This document shows positions 14,769-24,371 of a DNA stretch of 64,000 nucleotides, one piece after another (positions within the stretch are counted from its first letter, which is position 1; every line of letters begins with the position of its first letter). Origin of the DNA: an uncultured Flavobacteriales bacterium (GTDB lineage: Bacteria; Bacteroidota; Bacteroidia; Flavobacteriales_E; Vicingaceae); contig CAJQON010000015.1 of NCBI GenBank assembly GCA_905479995.1, positions 62,001 to 126,000 on the forward strand, given 5' to 3'. The notes beneath the pieces are model-generated. The model saw nothing but the letters and a program-made list of their open reading frames with translations. It had not been told where the DNA came from and did not search any database. Position numbers and translations under genes: made by a program.

Positions 14769-17492
14769 ATGAATAACGCTTTATTTAACATAAAATTATA
14801 CTGTTTAGTTTGGACATTTTTATTGGCAACTCTAACTAATGGGCAGTTTCAAGATGAGGTATTGTCTCAAACGATTATTTTTAAAATAAAAGAAACGCAT
14901 CGGGCTAAATGTTCAATAACTAAAATTGATGATGATCGTTTTAATTCTTTATTGAATGAAGTAGGTGTTTCAAAACTTCAAAAGATATTCCCAAATAAGC
15001 AAAAAGAAGAACGTACAGATTTTATTGATTTGTCGTTAATTTATGAGTTGCATTATACCAAGAGTTTTACCATTCAAGAAGTTATAGCTAAAATTAATTG
15101 GCTTAAAATTACAGATTACGTAGAACCTTACTACTTGCCAAAGTTGTGTTTTACACCAAACGATACCTTATTAATTGACCAATGGTACATTACAAAAATT
15201 GATGCCGAAAATGCTTGGACCACTCAAAAAGGTGACACAAATATTGTCATTGGAATTACAGATACAGGTTGGGATCCAACTCATCCTGATTTGGTTGATA
15301 ACGTAAAAAAGAATTATGCCGATCCAATTAATGGATTGGATGATGATGCCGATGGATACATTGACAATTATTTGGGATGGGATTTAGGTAGTAATGATAA
15401 TGATGCCTTGTGGGAATCTACTGGACATGGTGTTTATGTTACTGGTTTGGCTGCTGCTGCAACCAATAATGTTACAGGGGTAGCAGGAGTGGGGTTTAAT
15501 ACCAAATTTTTGCCTGTAAAAATATCTGACAATATAGGTATACTTACACAAGCTTATCAAGGTGTTGTTTATGCCGCAGATCATGGTTGTGATATCATCA
15601 ACTGCTCTTGGGGCAGCTTTACACCTTCTCAATTTAATAAAAGTATTATCGATTACGCCATTGTAAATAAAGGTTGTATGGTTGTTGGTGCAGTAGGAAA
15701 TGACAATGGAGATAATGTATTTTATCCGGCTGGATATCCAGGTGTTTTTAGTGTTGCTGCTACGGAGCAAAACGATTTAAAAAAGAACAATTCTAATTAT
15801 GGTTATTATGTCGATATTTCTGCTCCAGGAGAGGCAATGAAAACCACTGGACCAAATGGTGGTTATGGTGTTAATGGTGGAACATCTATGGCTGCTCCAA
15901 TAGTGGCTGGTGCTGCTGCAATTGTAAAATCTCAATATCCAGCATACACCAACGAGCAAATTATTGCAGTTTTACGCGCTACAGCCGATGATTTAAATAT
16001 ATTGAATCCAACCTTTGAAGATAAGCTGGGGAGTGGAAGAGTCAATTTATTTAAAGGAGTAAACACTTCAAATCCTAAATTTATTGAATTAACCAATTAC
16101 ACGACAACAGACAACAATAACAACATTTTTGTTTTGGGAGATACCATTTTAATTGAAGGGTTTTTTACCAATTGGTTAGATCCTTTGAGTGGTTTGTCTG
16201 TCACAATAAGTTCTACATCTCCTTATGTAAATGTGTTAGATGGAGTAACCAATTTACCTGTTATGGCAACTTTAATGTCAACGACTAATGTTTTAGATAA
16301 ATTTGCTGTTGAAGTATTGGGTTTAGCTCCATTAAATGAAGTGGTTACGTTTAAAGCTGTTATTACCAATGGTAGTTATACCAGTACAGAATATTTTACG
16401 ATTATTTTAAATACAGACTATTTGCACTTGGAAGAAAACTTAATTGCCACAACCATTACGAGCAAAGGAAAAATTGGTTTTAATGACACCTTAAATACTG
16501 TTGGGTTAGGATTTGCTTACAAGGGCAATCAATTGCTTTTTGAAGCAGGATTGATGATAGGTAATAGTACTAGTAGAGTAGCAAGTTCGGTAAGAGGTGT
16601 GAGTGGTTGGGAGGATGATTTTCAGGCAAGTCTGAATGTACAGGAAAAACCACCTTTTAAATCTTCTAAAGACCTTTATGGTGTTATGGATAATGCTTTG
16701 ATGGCATCACCTTTGGAGTTAAATGTGGTACACTATTCATATGCTTATAAAAATGCTCCAGATGATAAATTTGTTATTCTTTATTATGAAATTGAAAATA
16801 TGAGCAGTAGCACCATTAATAATTTGTATGCTGGAATTTTTGCAGATTGGGACATCAAGAATGCTACTGCAAATAAAGCGGGTTATGATGCCAGTAGAAG
16901 TTTGGGTTACGTTTATGCGATGGATAAGGACAGTTTGTATGCTGCTATAAAAGTACTTTCTACTGCTACTGTAAATAATTATGCATTTGATTTAGATGGT
17001 AGTTCTGGAATTGATGTAAACGGTGGTGGATTTACAACGGCTGAAAAATATACTGCAATGTCAACAACTAAAAATACTGCTGGAGATCCAACCGGTAAAG
17101 ATGTGGCTCATGCTGTTTCTACTGGGAATGTTTTGTTATTACCCGGGCAAAAAATGGTTGCTGCTTTTGCCTTAATTGCTGGAGACAGTTTATTGGATAT
17201 CCAAGCAAGTGCTGATGCTGCTCAGTTAAGGTTTAACAGTGATAATTTAAGTGTAACTGAAAGCATAGAGAATAATCAAATTCAAATTTATCCTAACCCT
17301 ACAAAAGGATTTTTTAAGATTAATACTAAGTTAACTATTGATAAGGTAGTGTTAAGAAATTTGTTAGGAGAAATTGTCGCTACTTTTCCATCTAATCAAA
17401 TAGACATATCCAATCAACCTGATGGAGTTTATTTAGTTGAGGTAGTAACTGATAAATCGATTGAAGTAAAGAAGATATTATTGGTTAAGTAA
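14769..17492 (+). CDS. T9SS-secreted S8 subtilisin-like protease, second copy
   Basis: The ATG at 14769 is preferred over 14733 because MNNALFNIKLYCLVWTFLLATLTNG is a good signal peptide. In track numbering the catalytic residues are Asp177 (IVIGITDTGWD), His232 (STGHGVYVTG) and Ser385 (NGGTSMAAPIVAG), with oxyanion Asn in GAVGNDNGDN. The region after the protease domain is unlike that of the preceding gene: a long beta-rich part (about 430-820), then a T9SS type A sorting domain (IQIYPNPTKGFFKINT ... KILLVK). Sequence similarity to the first subtilase is limited to catalytic motifs and the sorting domain, so this is not a recent duplication. Probably an extracellular or cell-surface protease. 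Confidence 0.92.
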   Translation: MNNALFNIKLYCLVWTFLLATLTNGQFQDEVLSQTIIFKIKETHRAKCSITKIDDDRFNSLLNEVGVSKLQKIFPNKQKEERTDFIDLSLIYELHYTKSFTIQEVIAKINWLKITDYVEPYYLPKLCFTPNDTLLIDQWYITKIDAENAWTTQKGDTNIVIGITDTGWDPTHPDLVDNVKKNYADPINGLDDDADGYIDNYLGWDLGSNDNDALWESTGHGVYVTGLAAAATNNVTGVAGVGFNTKFLPVKISDNIGILTQAYQGVVYAADHGCDIINCSWGSFTPSQFNKSIIDYAIVNKGCMVVGAVGNDNGDNVFYPAGYPGVFSVAATEQNDLKKNNSNYGYYVDISAPGEAMKTTGPNGGYGVNGGTSMAAPIVAGAAAIVKSQYPAYTNEQIIAVLRATADDLNILNPTFEDKLGSGRVNLFKGVNTSNPKFIELTNYTTTDNNNNIFVLGDTILIEGFFTNWLDPLSGLSVTISSTSPYVNVLDGVTNLPVMATLMSTTNVLDKFAVEVLGLAPLNEVVTFKAVITNGSYTSTEYFTIILNTDYLHLEENLIATTITSKGKIGFNDTLNTVGLGFAYKGNQLLFEAGLMIGNSTSRVASSVRGVSGWEDDFQASLNVQEKPPFKSSKDLYGVMDNALMASPLELNVVHYSYAYKNAPDDKFVILYYEIENMSSSTINNLYAGIFADWDIKNATANKAGYDASRSLGYVYAMDKDSLYAAIKVLSTATVNNYAFDLDGSSGIDVNGGGFTTAEKYTAMSTTKNTAGDPTGKDVAHAVSTGNVLLLPGQKMVAAFALIAGDSLLDIQASADAAQLRFNSDNLSVTESIENNQIQIYPNPTKGFFKINTKLTIDKVVLRNLLGEIVATFPSNQIDISNQPDGVYLVEVVTDKSIEVKKILLVK

Positions 17493-17494
17493 GA

Positions 17495-18265
17495 TTAATT
17501 GTCAATAAATTTCTTCAACTCTTCTTTGCTGTATTCTAAATTAAAGGCTTCGTTTAGTTTCTTGTAATTGTCTACATCAAAAGCATATTGAAACATGTAT
17601 TTGGCAAATTCTAATCGGGTTTCTTCGTATTCAAACAGTAAAATAAGCTCAAGAATTTGGTCAACTAAAAAGCAAGGTTCATCCATAAAAGAAATGGCTT
17701 CTTTAATTTTTTCTAGCTTGCTATCGTCTATTGATTCGGTGTTAATTTTGTTTTTTAAAACAATCAGTTCTTCAGATTTAATAGGGAAGGCACAAGCTAT
17801 TTTTCCTTTATAATCTTCTAAATGGTAGTAATCTTCAAACTCTGGCGTGTATGACGTATCTATTACAACTGTATCAACTTTGGTAATTAATTTTTGTTCA
17901 ACACCGCTCGATACATAAGAAATTTCACCTATTGTTTTGGAGGATTCGTAACTTAACTCAGGGAGCATTTTGGTTAATTGAATTCCAGTTTTCGAAACGG
18001 AATACAAATGCATAAAGCCATCATCTAATAAGTATAGATTAGATTTTACTGTTGTGGTATCTCCGTTAAATTCGATTTGAACAACGTGCATGTTCTTTGA
18101 ATTTAAGTCGTTTATTCTAATGTCAGTAGTAAAGTTGGAGTACTGTTCTTTTTTATTGATGCTAACTCTAAAAGCATCGGGTCCACTAAAAATTACTGAA
18201 CAGTTTTGAGCATAGCTTGATACAGTAATAATGAAACAGGCTACTATTAATACATGTTTAGTCAC
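17495..18265 (-). CDS. Secreted DUF4476 protein
   Basis: A 256-residue exported protein. The start codon is GTG, overlapping the TAG stop of the upstream metallo-hydrolase gene by one base (TAGTG). Signal peptide MTKHVLIVACFIITVSSYAQ. The C-terminal 95 residues fit DUF4476: CAFPIKSEELIVLKNKIN, FLVDQILELILLFEYEETRLEFAKYMF and DVDNYKKLNEAF. The N-terminal half is beta-rich and unrecognised. DUF4476 is common in Bacteroidota periplasmic proteins; its function is unknown. Last gene of a three-gene unit with the M18 peptidase and MBL genes. Confidence 0.8.
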   Translation of the reverse strand: MTKHVLIVACFIITVSSYAQNCSVIFSGPDAFRVSINKKEQYSNFTTDIRINDLNSKNMHVVQIEFNGDTTTVKSNLYLLDDGFMHLYSVSKTGIQLTKMLPELSYESSKTIGEISYVSSGVEQKLITKVDTVVIDTSYTPEFEDYYHLEDYKGKIACAFPIKSEELIVLKNKINTESIDDSKLEKIKEAISFMDEPCFLVDQILELILLFEYEETRLEFAKYMFQYAFDVDNYKKLNEAFNLEYSKEELKKFIDN

Positions 18266-19104
18266 TAACTAAAAAACTCGTTAAATTTAAATGTTTCTTT
18301 TAAACGAACACCTTTTTCGGTATGTTGTACAGTGCAGCATTCATTTACATGGTCGTGTTCAAAAAACAAAATGTAATCGTTATCAGCTGCTGTCTTTAAA
18401 AAGTTAGCTTTTTCGTCTAAAGTTAATAAAGGCCTAGTATCATATCCCATCACATATGGCACAGGCAAGTGTCCAACAGAAGGGAGTAGATCAGCCATAA
18501 AAACCACTGTTCTATCTTGGTATTTTATGTGTGGTATCATTTGGGCATCAGTATGTCCATTTACCATTAAAATATCAAAATAATCAAAGCCTTCCTTATC
18601 AATAAACTTAAGTTGATCGAGCTCTATCATTGGAATAATGTTTTCACTTAAAAATGAAGCTTTCTCTCTGCTGTTGGGTTCAGTTGCCCATTTCCAGTGA
18701 GAGCTATTGGTCCAATAATTGGCATTTTTAAAAGTCGCTTCAAACTTAGTTCTGTCTCTATTCCATTTAATTCCGCCACCACAATGATCAAAGTGTAAGT
18801 GGGTTAAAAATACATCTGTAATATCATCGGGATGAAACCCTAATTTCTTGATGTTTCCTTCTAAGGTTTCATCACCAAACATATAGTAATAGCTAAAAAA
18901 CTTTTCACTTTGCTTGTCGCCCATACCATTATCGATGAGTATTAATCTGTCACCATCTTCAATTAACATACACCTTAGCGCCCAGCTACACATGTTATTG
19001 TTGTCGGCAGGGTTGGTTCTTTGCCAAATACTTTTAGGCACAACACCAAACATGGCGCCACCATCTAATTTGAAGTTTCCAGTATTTAAAGGATGTATTT
19101 TCAT
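18265..19104 (-). CDS. MBL-fold metallo-hydrolase
   Basis: A 279-residue cytosolic metallo-beta-lactamase-fold enzyme. The zinc motif HxHxDH is at residues 102-107 (LTHLHFDHCGGG), a further ligand Asp lies in VVFMADLLPS, and the last His in LFFEHDHVNE. The upstream strand LILIDNGMGDK is the usual first loop. The YWTNSSHWKWA and MVNGHTDAQMIPHI segments place it with the AttM/quorum-lactonase-like MBL group, but the substrate is unknown. Its ATG directly follows the TAA of the M18 peptidase gene and its stop overlaps the next gene, showing a tight operon. Confidence 0.9.
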   Translation of the reverse strand: MKIHPLNTGNFKLDGGAMFGVVPKSIWQRTNPADNNNMCSWALRCMLIEDGDRLILIDNGMGDKQSEKFFSYYYMFGDETLEGNIKKLGFHPDDITDVFLTHLHFDHCGGGIKWNRDRTKFEATFKNANYWTNSSHWKWATEPNSREKASFLSENIIPMIELDQLKFIDKEGFDYFDILMVNGHTDAQMIPHIKYQDRTVVFMADLLPSVGHLPVPYVMGYDTRPLLTLDEKANFLKTAADNDYILFFEHDHVNECCTVQHTEKGVRLKETFKFNEFFS

Positions 19105-20376
19105 TTAGTCTTTATAAAATTGGTCAAAAACTTTTACCATCATGTTGTGATCTTCTCTACCTGCCATTTCTCTAATGCTGTGCATTGATAACATTGGGTT
19201 GCCAATATCAATGGCCGGAACGCCTAATTTTGAAGCTGTCATTGGTCCAATAGTAGAGCCACAGCCCATGTCGTTTCTTCCACAAAAATCTTGAAAAGGA
19301 ACTTTGGCTTTATTACAAATCTGCTTAAATTGAGCAATAGTTTTTCCATCCGTTGCATAACGCATGTTGGCATTACTTTTAATTACTGGACCTCTATTCA
19401 TAAGTGGTTTGTGATTAGGATCATGTACCTCTATGTAACAAGGATGTACAGCATGTGCCATATCTGCTGAGATAAAGTAAGATTTAGCCATGGTTTGTAA
19501 TAACTCAACTTCTGTTAAACCAAAGTTGGCTACAATTCTTTTAGTGGTAGCTTCTAAAAAGTTAGAATCTGCACCATTTTGAGTGTTAGAACCTATTTCT
19601 TCGTTATGAAAGTAAGCTGCTACTTGAAAGTGGTCGTTGCTATTTTTTTGTGTTTTAATCGCTTCAAATGAAGCATGAACCATAGCTAGGTTGTCCATTC
19701 TTGGAGAGAAAATAAATTCTTCTTTCATTCCTCCAAATGCTGATGCTTCAGAATCGAATAAGAATAAATCGGTGCTCAACACTTCGTTTTTCGTTTTCAT
19801 TTCCTTTTGCAGCACTTTATTGAAGTCTACTTTGTCATCCAATCCTAAAATTGGCATCATTTGCGTTTGTGGGTTAACCTTAAAACCATTGCTATTAACC
19901 TCTCGGTCTAAATGAATAGCCAACCTTGGTACCCTTACTTTAAATGGCAATGTAACTAAGTGCTTTTCAATTTCACCTTTCTTGTTTTCAGTAAAAACTC
20001 TACCGCCAATCAATAAATCTTTATCAAACCAGCTGGTTAGCAATACACCGCCATAAATTTCTATGTTTAACAGTTGGTAGCCTTCTTTACTGGAAGTTGG
20101 GTTGCTTTTCACCTTTAAGCAAGGAGAATCGGTGTGCGCTCCAATAAATTTAAAGCTAGTTTTATTACTTACTTTTTTAGGAGAAGTAAAAATAATAATG
20201 GAAGCATCTTCTCTAATTACAAAGTACTTGCTGTTGGGTTTAAGCTTCCAGCTTTCTGTTTCGTTTAATTGCTCATAGTTCAAGTTGTTTAACTCATTTT
20301 TTAGTTCCTCAACCGCATGAAAAGCAGTTGTACTTTTATTAACAAATGAAATTAAGTTTTTTGAATAATCGGCCAT
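19105..20376 (-). CDS. M18 family aminopeptidase
   Basis: A 423-residue cytosolic zinc aminopeptidase of family M18. Metal ligands and signature blocks are visible: FIGAHTDSPCLKVK (His), LVTLPFKVRVPRLAIHLDR, SPRMDNLAMVHAS (Asp), HNEEIGSNTQNGADS (Glu pair, one catalytic), ISADMAHAVHP and the C-terminal GCGSTIGPMTASKLGVPAIDIG with SMHSIREM. The length is normal. It should remove N-terminal residues, typically acidic or neutral, from peptides. It is the first gene of the unit with the MBL and DUF4476 genes. Confidence 0.95.
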   Translation of the reverse strand: MADYSKNLISFVNKSTTAFHAVEELKNELNNLNYEQLNETESWKLKPNSKYFVIREDASIIIFTSPKKVSNKTSFKFIGAHTDSPCLKVKSNPTSSKEGYQLLNIEIYGGVLLTSWFDKDLLIGGRVFTENKKGEIEKHLVTLPFKVRVPRLAIHLDREVNSNGFKVNPQTQMMPILGLDDKVDFNKVLQKEMKTKNEVLSTDLFLFDSEASAFGGMKEEFIFSPRMDNLAMVHASFEAIKTQKNSNDHFQVAAYFHNEEIGSNTQNGADSNFLEATTKRIVANFGLTEVELLQTMAKSYFISADMAHAVHPCYIEVHDPNHKPLMNRGPVIKSNANMRYATDGKTIAQFKQICNKAKVPFQDFCGRNDMGCGSTIGPMTASKLGVPAIDIGNPMLSMHSIREMAGREDHNMMVKVFDQFYKD

Positions 20377-20458
20377 TGTTTGTTTTATTGGTGCGTAAAA
20401 ATTTGAATAGCTAAAGGTAAAAAATATGTTTTGATTAAAATAGTGGGTTTAGTATTAA

Positions 20459-22381
20459 TTAACCGTTGTAATGCCTCACTTGTTTAATGTATAACTTGCG
20501 TTTTTCAGTATCCAATTTAAATTCTACATCCAAACCGTATTTATCGAATTCGTAATAAGTATCCCTGTTGTAGAAGTATTTTTTAATAATTTCTAATTGT
20601 TTAGAGAGGTGAACCATTTCCAAGTCGGTCATAATGAGTTTGTTGTTGTTTAAACTAGATTTGGTAATTACTTCAATGATATCTTTTTCGGTATAAATTT
20701 TATTTACACTACTCTCGTAACAAATCACCTGATCACATACTTCTCCAGCTTTTGGTTCAACCACGCTGTTGTTGCCAACCTGAATATTAATAACATAGCC
20801 CATGTTGCTTTCGCGGTAAATGTTTTTAGTAATGGCAACACCATTTGCAATTTCGTTGGGGAATGATCTGTGTACTAATATACCCATGGCTACTTTAGTT
20901 TGGTCCATACTGAAGTACGATCGTTCATTAAAAGCCTGTACATTCCAGAGACTAGCCCACACTTTTTTTAAGGCAGTTTCTATTGTTTTTGTAGTATCTC
21001 CTAAAATGGCGGATTTAGAAGTATATAAACCTGCGCCACTAAATCCATCCATATCTTCGGCATTGGTAGATGACCTAAACCTGAAACGAACATAACCATT
21101 TTCATTTTCCAATTGTTTACTTATTGAGTCAATTAAACTTTGACTAACAGATCCTTTTTGTATCGATTTTCGGATTTTCTTCAAGCGTTTTTTTAGGTTA
21201 ACACTGTCTCTTTCAGTTTTAAGGTCTAGTAATAAATCATCAATTAGCTTTTGTGTATTTGAGGATTTAATGTGTTCATCATAAAAGTAAAATGGAATTG
21301 CAAAAGCATTTTCTGGGACTTTGAAATCTGCGTTTATACTGATGTGTTGCAACGTAGCAAAGTTTTTGGCTTTATTTCCTACCGATTTTGAATTGACATT
21401 TTTGAGCACATTAAAATTTACCAATTTGTTTACAGATAAGTCCTTTTTTAAGTGAATGGTTTTCTTGTTTCGGTGGGGTTTTGGTGCCTTTTCACTATTA
21501 CTTATTTTAATGGTGTAACCATATTGGTTTACAGTTAATTTTACAAACTTGTTTTTATATTTTTTCAGTTTACTCAAGTTAAAAGCATCCTTATAAGCCA
21601 TAATGGCAATGTCTCTGTTTTTTCCTAATATAGAAAGGTGGCTCAATGGTGTTTGAAATTCTGAGGCTATAATTCCCGCAACCAAAGGGATTGTAAGTGG
21701 TGTTTCTTCTAAAACTAAAATGTCGTTGCTCCCATAAGTGTTCTTTTTGAGGTCTTTTAGCGTTACAAACTTTAAGTATCCATAAGCTGTATTGCTACTA
21801 ATGGATTGGAATTGTTGGTTTTTATAAATGTCTTCAGGAGCAATTGTTTTTATGGCAAACTGTTCTTTCAGCTCAATTAATCGAGAAGTATTGAGTAATA
21901 AGGATACCTCTTTTTTGAAATAAGAAGCTTTTGTTATTTTGGCATAAAGCTGTTCAATCAATTCGGTACCCATTAAATCGGCAGGAGAAATGTCCATGAT
22001 GTATTGATTGATGGATTTGTAGTAATTGATGTTACCTAAAATGTACTTTCTGAGTTTAGAATTGGCTGCGTAATTGTGGGCGTTAAAATGCTCTAACCCT
22101 TTACTGTAACCTAGTTTGTATCGGCAAAATCCATGATGGTATTTATAGTTTTTACTATTTAAAAAATAGATTTTGTCTTTTTCAATGTCGTAAACCACTT
22201 TAACAGCTTCAACTTCGCCATACTTACTAGAAAGTGGTTTGCCGTTAAGTAAGTTAAAATCGGAAATGTTTGTTAATTCATTTAGGTATTTGGGTGGCTT
22301 TTGGGCAGTACTGCAATTATTTAATAGAATAAAAATGAAACAAGCGATAAAGCCATTCAAAATGAGTTTAAAAAGAGACAT
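20459..22381 (-). CDS. PEP/pyruvate-binding domain protein with lipoprotein-like N-terminus
   Basis: The ATG at 22381 is preferred to the track's GTG at 22393 (640 residues). The N-terminus MSLFKLILNGFIACFIFILLNNC looks like a lipoprotein signal with Cys23, though Asn at -1 is not classical. About residues 225-300 carry a phosphohistidine-swivel-like block (ETPLTIPLVAG, EFQTPLSHLSILGKNRDIAI) and the last 300 residues a PEP/pyruvate-binding ATP-grasp domain (SVGNKAKNFATL, VRFRFRSSTNAEDMDGFSGAGLY, KKVWASLWNVQAFNER, MGILVHRSF). The swivel block precedes the ATP-grasp domain, the reverse of PEP synthase. How an exported protein would obtain ATP is unclear. Single gene, divergent from mpl. Confidence 0.82.
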   Translation of the reverse strand: MSLFKLILNGFIACFIFILLNNCSTAQKPPKYLNELTNISDFNLLNGKPLSSKYGEVEAVKVVYDIEKDKIYFLNSKNYKYHHGFCRYKLGYSKGLEHFNAHNYAANSKLRKYILGNINYYKSINQYIMDISPADLMGTELIEQLYAKITKASYFKKEVSLLLNTSRLIELKEQFAIKTIAPEDIYKNQQFQSISSNTAYGYLKFVTLKDLKKNTYGSNDILVLEETPLTIPLVAGIIASEFQTPLSHLSILGKNRDIAIMAYKDAFNLSKLKKYKNKFVKLTVNQYGYTIKISNSEKAPKPHRNKKTIHLKKDLSVNKLVNFNVLKNVNSKSVGNKAKNFATLQHISINADFKVPENAFAIPFYFYDEHIKSSNTQKLIDDLLLDLKTERDSVNLKKRLKKIRKSIQKGSVSQSLIDSISKQLENENGYVRFRFRSSTNAEDMDGFSGAGLYTSKSAILGDTTKTIETALKKVWASLWNVQAFNERSYFSMDQTKVAMGILVHRSFPNEIANGVAITKNIYRESNMGYVINIQVGNNSVVEPKAGEVCDQVICYESSVNKIYTEKDIIEVITKSSLNNNKLIMTDLEMVHLSKQLEIIKKYFYNRDTYYEFDKYGLDVEFKLDTEKRKLYIKQVRHYNG

Positions 22382-22523
22382 AATAATTTTCACAATTTAA
22401 AAATAGTTTTTATTGTTGATTAGATGCGGATCTTCTCCTAATTTCATAAGAATAAGAACCTATTTTAAACACATTTGTTGTATAACTTTTAACAGCAATG
22501 TTTTAATAAATAATTAAACCAAT

Positions 22524-22531
22524 TATTTTTG
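22524..22531 (+). promoter_or_regulatory. -7 promoter element TATTTTTG before mpl
   Basis: TATTTTTG fits TAnnTTTG and would give a transcript start near 22538, ten bases before the mpl ATG. No convincing -33 TTG is at the expected distance. Confidence 0.4.
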
Positions 22532-22547
22532 AGTAAAATTGAATTAG

Positions 22548-23906
22548 ATGAAAGTACATTTTATAGCAATAGGAGGTAGTGCGATGCACAATTTGGCGAT
22601 AGCCTTAAAGTTAAAAGGGTTTTATGTTACAGGATCGGATGATGAAATTTTTGAGCCTTCAAAAGGTCGATTAAAGAAGCATCATATTTTGCCGAAAGAA
22701 TTCGGATGGTTTCCAGAAAAAATTACCACCGAATTGGATGCTATAATTTTGGGAATGCATGCTAGAGAAGATAATCCTGAATTGTTAAAAGCGAAAGAAT
22801 TAGGCGTTAAAGTATATTCCTATCCTGAATATATTTATGAGCAATCTAAAGATAAAACCAGAGTAGTAATAGGAGGGAGTCATGGTAAAACATCTATTAC
22901 TTCAATGATATTACATGTTTTGGGTAAGCTCAATGTACAATTTGATTATATGGTAGGAGCACAATTGGATGGGTTTGAAACCATGGTTCAGTTAACTGAT
23001 GCTCCGGTAATAATTTTAGAAGGCGATGAATACCTTTCTTCTCCAATAGACCGTAGACCGAAGTTCCATTTGTACCATCCTAACATTGCTTTAATTAGCG
23101 GTATAGCTTGGGATCATATCAATGTTTTTCCAACTTTTGAAAACTATGTAGAGCAGTTTGCTGAATTTATTAAGATGATTGAAAAAGATGGCGTTTTGGT
23201 GTATTGTAAAGCCGATATGGAGGTAAATAAGATTGCCTTAACGACTAGTAATCCTGATATTGATAGAATAGGATACCAAACACCAGAAAATGTAATAGAA
23301 AATGGAGTGACTTCTATTTTAATGAATGGTAATAAAATTCCGTTAGAAATATTTGGAGACCATAATTTACAAAACTTAAATGGTGCACGTTTAGTTTGCA
23401 ATCAGCTAAAAATAAACGATGAGCAGTTTTTTGAAGCGATCCAATATTTTAAAGGAGCTTCTAAACGACTAGAGCTAATAGCAAGAAATGAGTCCATTGC
23501 AGTGTATAAAGATTTTGCACATTCACCTTCTAAATTGAAAGCAACAACTCAGGCTGTAAAACAACAATTTAGCAAGCGAAAAGTAATTGCTTGTATGGAA
23601 CTGCACACTTTTAGTAGCTTAAATAAAACTTTTTTACAAGAATATAAGAATAGTATGGCAGCTGCAGATGAAGCTTATGTTTATTATAGCAATCATACGT
23701 TGGAGCATAAAAAGTTAGACCCAATTGCTCCAGAAGTGGTAAAAGAAGCCTTTGGATCGGAGAATGTGAAGGTGTATAACAGTTCTGATGAATTGTTTGA
23801 TATGCTCAATAAAAAAGAATGGAACAACAGTGCTTTGGTATTGATGAGCTCTGGAAATTTTGATGGGAAAGATTTAAACGCCTTTGGAAAAGGGTTGGTA
23901 AAATAA
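22548..23906 (+). CDS. mpl: UDP-MurNAc:L-Ala-gamma-D-Glu-meso-DAP ligase (Mpl)
   Basis: Mpl re-attaches recycled murein tripeptide to UDP-MurNAc in peptidoglycan recycling. The 452-residue protein begins with the Mur-family nucleotide loop HFIAIGGSAMHNLAIALK, carries the ATP-binding GGSHGKTSITSMI (109-121), EGDEYLSSPIDRRPKFHLY, the HINVFPTFENY His, and the C-terminal ligase domain with KDFAHSPSKLKAT. The opening Met-His after GGSA and the DDEIFEPSK loop separate Mpl from MurC. It is cytosolic. It is monocistronic, with a strong terminator starting at its stop codon. Confidence 0.93.
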   Translation: MKVHFIAIGGSAMHNLAIALKLKGFYVTGSDDEIFEPSKGRLKKHHILPKEFGWFPEKITTELDAIILGMHAREDNPELLKAKELGVKVYSYPEYIYEQSKDKTRVVIGGSHGKTSITSMILHVLGKLNVQFDYMVGAQLDGFETMVQLTDAPVIILEGDEYLSSPIDRRPKFHLYHPNIALISGIAWDHINVFPTFENYVEQFAEFIKMIEKDGVLVYCKADMEVNKIALTTSNPDIDRIGYQTPENVIENGVTSILMNGNKIPLEIFGDHNLQNLNGARLVCNQLKINDEQFFEAIQYFKGASKRLELIARNESIAVYKDFAHSPSKLKATTQAVKQQFSKRKVIACMELHTFSSLNKTFLQEYKNSMAAADEAYVYYSNHTLEHKKLDPIAPEVVKEAFGSENVKVYNSSDELFDMLNKKEWNNSALVLMSSGNFDGKDLNAFGKGLVK

Positions 23907-23931
23907 AAGGCGAGCAGAACGCTCGCCTTTT
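23905..23931 (+). terminator. Rho-independent terminator of mpl
   Basis: AAAAGGCGAGC, loop AGAAC, GCTCGCCTTTT: seven G/C-rich pairs extended by A-T pairs and a short T-run directly at the mpl stop. The symmetric A and T tracts allow weak action from both sides, and the next gene is convergent. Confidence 0.85.
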
Positions 23932-23974
23932 GCACTAACTAAACAGGAAGGAACTACTCTTCTAGTTTTTATTT

Positions 23975-24361
23975 TTAATTCAGTCTATCGAACTTTTTAT
24001 TTAACAGTAATCGAGTTAATATTACAGAAGCAATACAAAGCAATGTCAATCCATGTTCTAGAGGCCTTAATGTTAATTGACCAAACGATATGACTGTAAT
24101 CACAACAACTAGCGTTAAATAGATTAATGAGATCTTGAAATTATCTTTTATTAACTTTTGGTAAACTAGTTCGATTAATGGAATACTAAGCGCTAATATT
24201 GTTAATAATGTAATAGTAATGTTTTGATAATCAATAAATTGATCTGCATTAATAGTACTTTGTTGAGGATTATAAAATATGCTTCCTATGCCAAATGCTA
24301 TTGAATTGAATAGCGGTATAGATATAAAAAGTAAGAGCGACTTTAATATTAAATTCTTCAT
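23975..24361 (-). CDS. Small four-helix membrane protein
   Basis: Unrecognised membrane protein. The ATG at 24361 (MKNLILKSLLLFISIPLFNS, 128 residues) is preferred; the track's longer start at 24442 lies inside the DUF6249 gene and adds a basic non-membrane tail. Four hydrophobic helices cover nearly the whole length (about 5-30, 45-65, 70-90, 98-118), ending in RLLLNKKFDRLN. It follows the DUF6249 gene by ten bases, and both are probably co-transcribed opposite to the ECF sigma gene, which suggests but does not show a link to that regulator. Confidence 0.7.
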   Translation of the reverse strand: MKNLILKSLLLFISIPLFNSIAFGIGSIFYNPQQSTINADQFIDYQNITITLLTILALSIPLIELVYQKLIKDNFKISLIYLTLVVVITVISFGQLTLRPLEHGLTLLCIASVILTRLLLNKKFDRLN

Positions 24362-24371
24362 AACTCGTAAA

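Noticed and set aside
15384-15959. Minus-strand ORFs of 128 and 60 codons in the second subtilase
   Set aside because: They lie opposite the conserved catalytic motifs and have no coding features of their own.
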